This document shows, in pieces, positions 13,676 through 22,500 of a stretch of 22,500 nt of DNA. The position numbers and the translations under genes were made by a program. This DNA comes from Halocaridina rubra. Lineage: Eukaryota > Arthropoda > Malacostraca > Decapoda > Atyidae. Below the pieces are notes generated by a model that ran no database searches, was not told the DNA's origin, and saw nothing but the letters and a program-made list of their open reading frames with translations. The DNA lies in the NCBI GenBank assembly GCA_037179515.1, contig JAXCGZ010014021.1:10001-32500 (forward strand), read 5' to 3'. How positions within the stretch are numbered: position 1 is the stretch's first letter; the number at the start of each line of letters is the position of its first letter.

Positions 13676-14095
13676 ATTGTTGATTCCTTGTCTTGAATTC
13701 GAGTCCGTCCCCTAATGAAATTCCTTTGTTCCGTTTGGAGCTAGTTCGGCTTCTGTTATGTCAAAGGGCCTCGGTATATATCGATGATTATTTGAGTTAT
13801 ATTCATATTTTTCGTGCATTTACCATCAATGTCATAGAGTTTAAAGTGCAAGTATTTATACACTGTACATTTGCTTCTGCTTATATTTTTCTTTCAAAGA
13901 AGATGAAGGACAAATAATAACCCGTTTCTTTATGCACAAGACGCAATTTCCTGTTATATATCTTTGTGTATTCATTGTCTCTGCTGAGGTAGCAGGAGTT
14001 TTGAGAAAACTGAAACAAACACTGTTCCTCTCATAGCTTTGATATTAGCAAGTGAAAATTCAATTTTTACATCGATACAAAGGGCGAAACCGTAG

Positions 14096-14098
<3 letters not shown>
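13676..14098. other. Unassigned stretch
   Basis: No recognisable gene or repeat. A 74-codon plus-strand frame at 13693-13917 has no motif I recognise. Confidence 0.5.
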
Positions 14099-14161
<63 letters not shown>

Positions 14162-14170
14162 ATATATATT
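14099..14170. repeat. (TA)n microsatellite
   Basis: About 70 bp of TA units with one phase break (TT at 14150-14151). Confidence 0.97.
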
Positions 14171-14296
14171 AATTTACTGTTTATAGGGAAGTACAAACAT
14201 GCACTGACAGAGGCATACAAAAAGAAAAAGAAAAAACAAGGTTTGAAGGAGAGATATTGTTAGGTAATTACAGAGTATAGAGAGGGGTGTTCTTAA

Positions 14297-14420
<124 letters not shown>

Positions 14421-14466
14421 AGGAATTCAAAGAGAATATTAGTAAACATTGAAGATATGTAAAGAC

Positions 14467-14605
<139 letters not shown>

Positions 14606-14670
14606 CACTGAACTGTTAACATGCACTCTACAATTGTAGGAAAAGCCCATAAAAAAAATAAATAAATAAA

Positions 14671-14675
<5 letters not shown>

Positions 14676-14768
<93 letters not shown>

Positions 14769-14789
14769 TTTCTTTCTTTCTTTCTTTAA
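14676..14789. repeat. (TA)n then (TTCT)n microsatellite
   Basis: About 90 bp of uninterrupted TA units followed by five to six TTCT units (about 14766-14789). An AAAT-rich run (14650-14675) precedes it. Confidence 0.97.
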
Positions 14790-14812
14790 TGGGTTTCGAC
14801 TATACATATACT

Positions 14813-15508
<696 letters not shown>

Positions 15509-15535
15509 TTTTCACATATATAATGTTCTTATTTG

Positions 15536-15538
<3 letters not shown>

Positions 15539-15628
<90 letters not shown>
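15539..15628. repeat. (TA)n microsatellite
   Basis: About 90 bp of uninterrupted TA units just after the right SINE-B arm and the beginning of a second SINE-B body (about 15509-15538). Confidence 0.97.
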
Positions 15629-15629
<1 letters not shown>

Positions 15630-16000
15630 CATGTGTGAGCTTGTGTGTGTGTACCGGTATATATCTTACAAGTATGACATAAAAGGCATTTTCATTTCTG
15701 CCTGCCCATCCCCAATGGAATTATTTTACCTATACGCACACCTTGGGCACTGGAGGAGTGGTTTATGTATCGCATTTAAGTGACTGTGCACTCACACGCA
15801 GACATTTCGTAAATGCCCTCTTGTTTGTGTTGATATTATGCAAGGTAACTGGATCTTCACATTCACGCAATACACTTTGTTGCTTATTTAACCTATTGTT
15901 TTTGCAATATTATTAGGACTGCACACTTCACACTCAAACACATGCATAAACAAGCACAAATACACACATACGCTCACGCACAAAGACACAAACACGCAAG
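15629..16000. other. Unassigned stretch with CA-rich end
   Basis: No gene recognised. From about 15915 the sequence is rich in CACAC, CACGC and CAAAC units up to the 5' end of LINE B. Confidence 0.55.
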
Positions 16001-17563
16001 CTTAATGCTCACTTCCTGAAACAACTTGAATCTAACTCACTTATCTCCGATCACCTGTACGGCTTCAGCAAGGGAAGATCCACTGGTGATCTCCTGTCAT
16101 ATCATACTCATGTATGGTCATCCTCTCTGGGGAACTATGGGGAATCCTTTGTTGTCGCCCTTGATATCTCTAAGGCTTTTGATAGAGTGTGGTGTAAGGC
16201 TTTGTTGGCCAAACTCCTTGCCTATGGCTTTACCTCTTCTTTCTGCTCTCTGATTTCCAGTTTTCTTACTGACCGTTTTATATTTGTAGCTGTTGATGGC
16301 GCGACATCTAGCCCTTTCTCTGTTACCAGTGGTGTTCCACAGGGCTCTGTTCTTTCACCTACTCTTTCCCTTTTCTTCATCAATGAGCTTCTACAAGCCC
16401 CATCTTCCTCTCTTCTCCATGTCTTTGCTGATTATTCTACCCTTCACTTTTTCTTTGCCTTTTCTTCTCAACCTTCATCTGCTACTCGTAATTAGTCTCG
16501 TATAACTCTTTCTTCTACTCTCAACTCCGATTTGCAGAGAGTATCTGAGTGGGGAACTCAAAATTTAGTTAAATTCAATGTCTCCAAGACAGTTCCTAGC
16601 TATATCTTTATCTTCTTCTCCTCCTGATAACCCTATTGTCTTCGAAACTAACGAAATTTACCCTCTTATTTATATCAACATATTAGGAATCCATATAGCC
16701 TCTAGCTTGTCTGGGAGGAATCACATAATCCAAAATTTCTAAATCTTCATCCAAAAAATTGGGGGTTTTGTTTCGTTTTCGTCATTACTTTTCCTCATTA
16801 CAGTTACTTAAAGTTTATAAAGGTCTTATCCGTCCCTGCTTAGAATACTGCTCACACATCTGGGGTGCTTCTTCTTATACTTATCTCCTTGATAGGGCTG
16901 AATCTAAGGTAAGCAGACTCATTAATGATCCTTCTCTTACTTCTAATCTAGATTCTCTCTCTCTTTGCCGTAAGGTATCTTCCCTTTCTCTTTTTTATTG
17001 CTACAACTTCCATTGCTGCTCTGATGAGTTGGCGTGTTGCATCCCTCTCCCACTGCCGATACATCGTAACACTTGCCGATACGGTGTAACACTTGCCAAG
17101 CGGCCTCATCTCACAGGTACTGTGTGGAGATTTGTACGTCGCGGATTGGTCGCTGCAGCGATTGCTTCTTTCCATCTACCCTCAGACTCTGGAACTCTCT
17201 TCTTCCTTCTGCCTTTCCTATTTCTTATGGCCTATCATCTTTCAAAAAGGAGATCTATGGTCATCTCAGGGCCTAGTCCTCCATATCTCAGGGTCCTTTG
17301 TACTTTGACTGCTTTTTCTGTCTGTCATTTTCCTTTGTGTAACATTACCTCATCTCTGCCATGTCCTTAACCTTTTTCTTTTCCTTCGTCTTGGTATTTT
17401 CTCGTGCCCGGGCCTTTATTGATGAGGGCAGTTTTTGCCTTTCACGGTGTCACACTCATAAAAGAAAAGTACAAAATGGAACCGACCAGGAGACGACGGG
17501 AAGTTATGAGCTTGGGGATTTTTCCCGCAAGCACAATTAGGAGAATCACAATTAGGTAATCAC
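16001..17563 (+). mobile_element. LINE B: 5'-truncated Jockey/CR1-like retrotransposon
   Basis: It starts inside the RT domain after CA-rich DNA, runs through a broken RT frame (16004-17276) and a 3' UTR, and ends in a tail (about 17469-17563) closely matching the LINE A tail, with the end unit present twice (CACAATTAGGAGAAT at 17532, CACAATTAGGTAAT at 17547). CA-rich DNA follows. Alternatively the tail is a separate 95-bp LINE A remnant: LINE B may really end at about 17468 in the short A-rich run ATAAAAGAAAAG. Confidence 0.75.
16004..17276 (+). pseudogene. LINE B reverse transcriptase, decayed
   Basis: RT pieces appear in order: YGFSKGRSTGDLLSY, motif A VALDISKAFDRVW (about 16152-16190), motif B SGVPQGSVLSPTL (about 16328-16366), motif C at 16424-16435 reading FADY instead of FADD, EWGTQNLVKFNVSK, NILGIHIASSLS, KKLGVLFRFRHYFSS, GLIRPCLEYCSHIWG, LINDPSLTSNLDSLSLCRKV and a C-terminal ASSHRYCVEI...LRLWNSL. 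Breaks are TAG at 16493-16495, a frameshift near 16592, a 1-bp insertion in an A run near 16732, and a 20-bp tandem duplication at 17055-17094 that shifts the frame. The catalytic Asp change in motif C alone would inactivate it. This is older than LINEs A and C. Confidence 0.87.
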
Positions 17564-18253
17564 GCACACACAAACATACACGCCTTTACAACACTAGCAA
17601 ATACATTTAACATTTTTAAAGCTCTTGTCTTTGTTAAAGAGAAATGGGATTTGCACGCACACAAGCACTCACCAATTGTTATTCATAAGTCACTTCTCAT
17701 GATACAAGATAAATGGAACCACACGCACGCACTCACACAATCTTAAGTCTGTTCTTAACCACACACGAAAGCACTCATGTCTTCATATAGATATGAGGAA
17801 TAATACATGCACACTCAAAAACAATTAAATTTTCCTACTTTGGTCCTTATTAGATAAACTAGAAGTGGACAAATGCACAAACACTCTCCCAAGAGACTTA
17901 TGTAGATTCGTTTACAGAATTGGTATGTAACTGGGACAGAACGCGCACACACACACACGCGCTCGCACACTAAAAGCCTCGAATATAATCTTAGAGCAGC
18001 TATGAAGACTCTACATTCGCACAGCAATAGGCTGAAATTTCTTTTTAAATCTAATGGCATTATTATCAATAAATGGAATTCAAATGCAAAGCAAACTACA
18101 TTTAGCTCTCCTCTTAGAACAGTAGTCGTTATTAGAGGTAGCAAAAACTTTTCACACACACACACACATACACACAAAAAAAGATACAACTGTTCTTAAA
18201 TCTACATATATTAATGTAATAACTAACAAAGCGTAGTATACAAACTGTTTTTC
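17564..18253. other. CA-rich interspersed region without genes
   Basis: About 690 bp in which short CA/CGCA clusters (near 17563, 17656, 17720, 17760, 17808, 17873, 17942 and 18153) alternate with ordinary AT-rich sequence. No coding frame, RNA or mobile element recognised. Confidence 0.55.
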
Positions 18254-18410
<157 letters not shown>

Positions 18411-21190
18411 AAGGTACTGGTGAGGAGACATTTGCGAATGTGGTAGGTAAGGTGTCTGGAGTTGAGAGAGGGCAAGAAAGAAAGTGGCTCCGTAGGTATG
18501 TGAAGAGGTAAATGTGTGGTGGAATGGAAGGCATTATCATCTCAAATAACAGTGGCTCGAATGATACTTAGATGCGATGTTTGGACGTTTGAGAGCGCAT
18601 TTGGCCCTGGCAGTGAAATAAAACAATGAGGATGAAAGAGAAGAATTTTGGATGAAATTGAGCAAGTGTGTGGAAGACTTGGGAATGAATGTGAATGTGG
18701 TTTTGATGGGAAATATGAATGTTGGAGTAGGGAATGAGCCAGTGGATGGTGTAATTGGGTAGGAATGAGAGTGGGGAGAAAATGATACAAATGTGTATTT
18801 AGAGAGAGATGATGATTTCTAATAATGTATTTAAAAGGAAGAATGTGCACAAGTATACATGGGTGAGAGTAGATAATGGTAGAGTAGTTGACAAAGCATT
18901 AATGGATTATGTTGTGGTGGACAGGAGGGTCATTACAAGTGTATTGGATGTGAAGATACTGAGAGGAGCTAGTGTTGGAATATCTGATCATTATTTAGTG
19001 GAAAGTAGAGTGAGAGTGTGAGAAAAGTGGAGAAAGAGGAGAAGCGAAAGAGAGAAGCATGCGGTTAGTTTGAGGAATGTGTGGAATGTAGTGCAAGAGA
19101 AAGTGGAGGAGGGAGTGGAAGAAGAATGGGGCTGTTTCAAGGAGGAAGTTACGAAGTGTGCCGTGGCAGTGTGTAGAAGGAGACTAATTGGTGGAAGTAA
19201 AAGTAAAGGTAGTGAATGGTGGAATGAACAGGTGAGTGCAGCAGCTGTTGAAAAGGAGCAGGCATTTGAGGCATGGTTGCAGATAGGTAATGTAGAGGCA
19301 TATGAAAGGCATAGTGCAAAGAGGAGGTTAGCAAAGTGAGTGGTGAGGGTTGGTAAGAAGAGAAATGGATGTAAAGTGGAGTAGAACCTTGTCTGAGAAT
19401 TTTGAAAAGAATGAAAGTATGTTTTGGAAAGAAGTGAAAAGATTGCAGAAAGGTGAATCTCGTAGGGAGGAGAGGTGAAAGGAGCAGATGGGCAATTGCT
19501 AGTAGACGATATAAATATGAGAGATAGATGGGCTGAGTTTTTCAAGGAACTGCTAAATGAGAAAGATGATAGAGAGACAGAGATTGTGGCTGTGGGAAAT
19601 GAATGGAGAATGCCAATGTTAGGTCATACAAACAATAGAGGAATAACAAAAGTGGAGGTACATATGGCACTGGAATCAATGAAAGCAAGTAATGCACCAG
19701 GGGTAAAGGGATGTCATGTAGAATGCTTGTCAAAAAGAGGGGAGGCATTAGTAGAATGGATGGATAGGTTGTTGAATGAATATTTTAGGAAATGAAGTTT
19801 ATGTATAGATGAGTTTATGTATAGTTCCACTTCATAAAAGGAAAGATGATAAGTATGAGTGTAGTAGTGTTAAAGGAATTAGCTTCTTGAGTGTAGTTGG
19901 CAAGGTATATGGATGAGAATTAGGAAAGGTAATGAGAGAATGACTGGGGAAGAACAGTATGGGTTCAGGAGAGGAAGAGGATGTGTGGATCAGGTGTGGT
20001 AAGACTGGTGTGTGAGAAGTTCTTAGAGAAAGGTAGGGACTCTTTTTGGGGCTTTATGGAATTCAAGAAAGAATATGAAGCCTTCCTACCTCTGTCCTTA
20101 TTAGATGTAAGTGCATGTGTACATATGCATTGTGGAGTTTGTTGTGACTGTATGGAATAATTGGTAGTATGTTGAAAGCGGTGAAGAGTTTCTACATGTA
20201 TAATAAAGCATGTGTGATAGTCAGGAATGGTATGAGTGATTGGTTTAAGGTGAATGTAGGGTTACATCAAGGTTATGTAATGTTGCCATGGTTGCTTAAT
20301 GTGTATATGGATGAAGTGGTAAGGGAAGTAAATGAAGAATATCAGATTGAGGCTTCGAAATAATAGGTGAGTATGGAAGGCTGTGGAAATTGCATCAAAT
20401 GCTATTCACAGAACATACAGCACTGGTGGCTGATACTGAGAATGAACTGAATCGTTTGGTGACTGAGTTTCTTATGGTGTATGAAATAAGGAAGGTGTGG
20501 GTGAACACTGGTAAAATTAATGTCATGAGATACATGAGGAGTGTTTATGCTGGCACACTGGATGCAGGTGTGAATGGGGAGTAGATTGAAGAAGTTGAGA
20601 GTTTTAAGTATCTGGGGTCGCACATATCAAGCAATGGAGGTGTGGATGGGGAGGTAAGTTATAGAGTGAAGGAAGCGAGTAAATGTCTAGGTTGGTTGAA
20701 AAATAAGATTAGAAATATGTATTTGGGAATGACTGCAAAGAGAAGGATATATGAAGATGTAATTGTGTCAACAGTATTGTTTGGAGGCAAGACATGGAAT
20801 GCAAGAGAGGGAGAAAAGAACAAGTTGAATGTAATTGAGATGAGGTTCTTAAGAAGTATGATTGGTGTATCTAGAATAGATAGAATAAGAAATGGGAGGT
20901 CAGGCAGAGAACGGGTGTAGAAAGGAAGTTAGATCAGAGAGTATTGAGTTGGATATGGAACACATAGCAAAAAGAGTGTGGAGCGCAGAAGTGGTTGGAG
21001 TTAGGCTAAGAGCAAGGCCTATATTGAGATGAATGGATGGTGCGAAAAGGGTATTGGAATGCCGGTGGAGCAGGTAAGAGAGCATGTAAGAGATAGGAAC
21101 GATTGGAGGAATATTGTGTATAGGTGACATGGGCCAAAGGGATTTCTCACACCTGCTAGCTCAGTGAACTGTGATATATGGGTGTGAGTG
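18411..21190 (+). pseudogene. LINE D copy 2 endonuclease/RT polyprotein remnant
   Basis: Frames shift often, but blocks appear in order. Endonuclease: FANVVGKVSGVERG (about 18435), the GDLN-equivalent MGNMNVGVGNEP (about 18706-18740), YTWVRVDNGRVVDKALMDYV (about 18855-18915) and the catalytic-His motif ISDHYLV (about 18980-19000). Linker: SKGSEWWNEQVSAAAVEKEQ and GNEWRMPMLG. RT: SNAPGVKGCHVECL (about 19690-19730), FLSVVGKVYG, motif A decayed to FMEFKKEYE (about 20055-20080), GLHQGYVMLPWLLNVYMDE (about 20258-20315), motif C decayed to FTEH (20405-20416), RRIYEDVIVSTVLFGGKTW and MRFLRSMIGVSRIDR. Both catalytic aspartate motifs are lost, so it is dead. Confidence 0.87.
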
Positions 21191-21432
21191 GAGTTACCAT
21201 GTGATGAAGCGGTGGGGCTGAACCAGCTGCGGCTGTAGGGCCACACTATAGAATATCCTTACCAGCCTACCTTGTGGTAGACCTAAGCAAGGCGGTAGTG
21301 GGATATGTGGCAACACTTTATTCCCAAAAAATTATGAGTAGTAATTGAGGTATGTGTGGATTGTTGTGAATGCCTGTTTCTTGCCTCGGCCACCCCCTTA
21401 CAATAGGAAATGGGGCAATATATATACATGCA
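18411..21432 (+). mobile_element. LINE D copy 2: decayed endonuclease/RT retrotransposon
   Basis: A 5'-truncated but long copy, from inside the endonuclease domain to the 3' end. Its 3' UTR probably runs to about 21432, where TGTTTCTTGCCTCGGCC and a T/A-rich end meet a short TATATA run. Same family as 1-1984 but in opposite orientation. The left boundary abuts (TTA)n. Confidence 0.8.
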
Positions 21433-21820
<388 letters not shown>

Positions 21821-21832
21821 TATATACACGCA

Positions 21833-21835
<3 letters not shown>

Positions 21836-21900
<65 letters not shown>
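21836..21900. repeat. (TA)n microsatellite
   Basis: About 65 bp of TA units with a phase break (TT at 21863-21864), ending at SINE B copy 3. Confidence 0.97.
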
Positions 21901-22241
<341 letters not shown>

Positions 22242-22247
<6 letters not shown>

Positions 22248-22431
22248 CGGTTTTACGTCACAAAATCCCTTTTCTACTAAGGGCTAGGACGGTTGCTTTC
22301 CTACAAAGGACTTGTTTCGGCAGATGTAATCGTTACCCTGAGTGTATGCCCTTACTAACCTCAGTCCGTGACGGGGCGCGAACCCTCGACCTGCCGCCTC
22401 AGAGTCGCAGACGCTACCATTTTGCCACAGA

Positions 22432-22433
<2 letters not shown>
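22242..22433 (-). mobile_element. SINE A copy 2, tRNA-derived
   Basis: Reverse-oriented, longer version of the element at 3161-3330. On the minus strand it begins with A-box-like TGGCAAAATGG, carries GGTCGAGGGTTCGCGCCCC around the B-box, then a body including ACTGAGGTTAGTAAGGGCAT and a 3' end GTGACGTAAAACCGAATCC. It contains about 36 bp of body that copy 1 lacks. It lies between two (TA)n arrays. No protein-coding capacity. Confidence 0.82.

Positions 22434-22500
<67 letters not shown>
22434..22500. repeat. (TA)n microsatellite, continues beyond the window
   Basis: TA units from the 5' (minus-strand) end of SINE A copy 2 to the window edge. Confidence 0.97.

Noticed and set aside
17564..18180. 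CRISPR-like spaced repeats
   Set aside because: The CA clusters are variable in length and sequence, spacing is irregular and the genome is clearly eukaryotic.

Overview
This window looks like repeat-saturated nuclear DNA of an invertebrate. The best guess is a decapod crustacean such as a crab, because the non-LTR reverse transcriptases, the tRNA-derived repeats and the huge (TA)n/(CA)n/(TTA)n arrays resemble decapod repeats I know; this is inference, not a database match. I see no operons, no CRISPR array, no bona fide tRNA or rRNA gene and no convincing host protein gene. Nearly every coding stretch belongs to a retroelement, and most are broken.

Layout. 1-1984 (minus): decayed APE-endonuclease/RT LINE, family D, running off the left edge. 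1985-2380 (minus): piece of a Penelope-like element (PLE) reverse transcriptase. 2735-3445: two (TTA)n tracts with a tRNA-derived SINE (family A) between them. 3843-5095 (plus): 5'-truncated CR1-like LINE (family A) with an unbroken RT frame. 5091-5320: (CA)n then (TA)n. 5321-9624 (plus): nearly full-length CR1-like LINE (family C), with ORF1 carrying an SGNH-esterase-like domain and ORF2 carrying APE endonuclease plus RT. 9624-10708: a 1.08-kb palindrome of two PLE 3' ends, each encoding a GIY-YIG endonuclease domain. 10764-11050: long (TA)n. 11051-12507: no recognisable gene. 12508-13675: (GA)n, (TC)n and a purine-rich tract. 14099-15628: microsatellites with an inverted pair of tRNA-derived repeats (family B). 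16001-17563 (plus): decayed LINE (family B) ending in the same 3' tail as LINE A. 17564-18410: CA-rich DNA and (TTA)n. 18411-21432 (plus): second, opposite-facing copy of LINE D. 21714-22500: (TA)n arrays holding a third SINE-B piece and a second SINE-A copy.

There is no cooperating gene set. LINEs and PLEs encode their own copying enzymes, and the SINE-like repeats would depend on such enzymes in trans. The recurring theme is that element ends coincide with microsatellites. The points most worth following are the zero-spacer PLE palindrome with a hammerhead-like motif in each arm, a short inverted repeat bracketing LINE C plus the palindrome, the ORF1/ORF2 junction of LINE C with no ATG for ORF2, the shared 3' tail and CA-rich flanks of LINEs A and B, and the inverted/tandem structure of the tRNA-derived family B.
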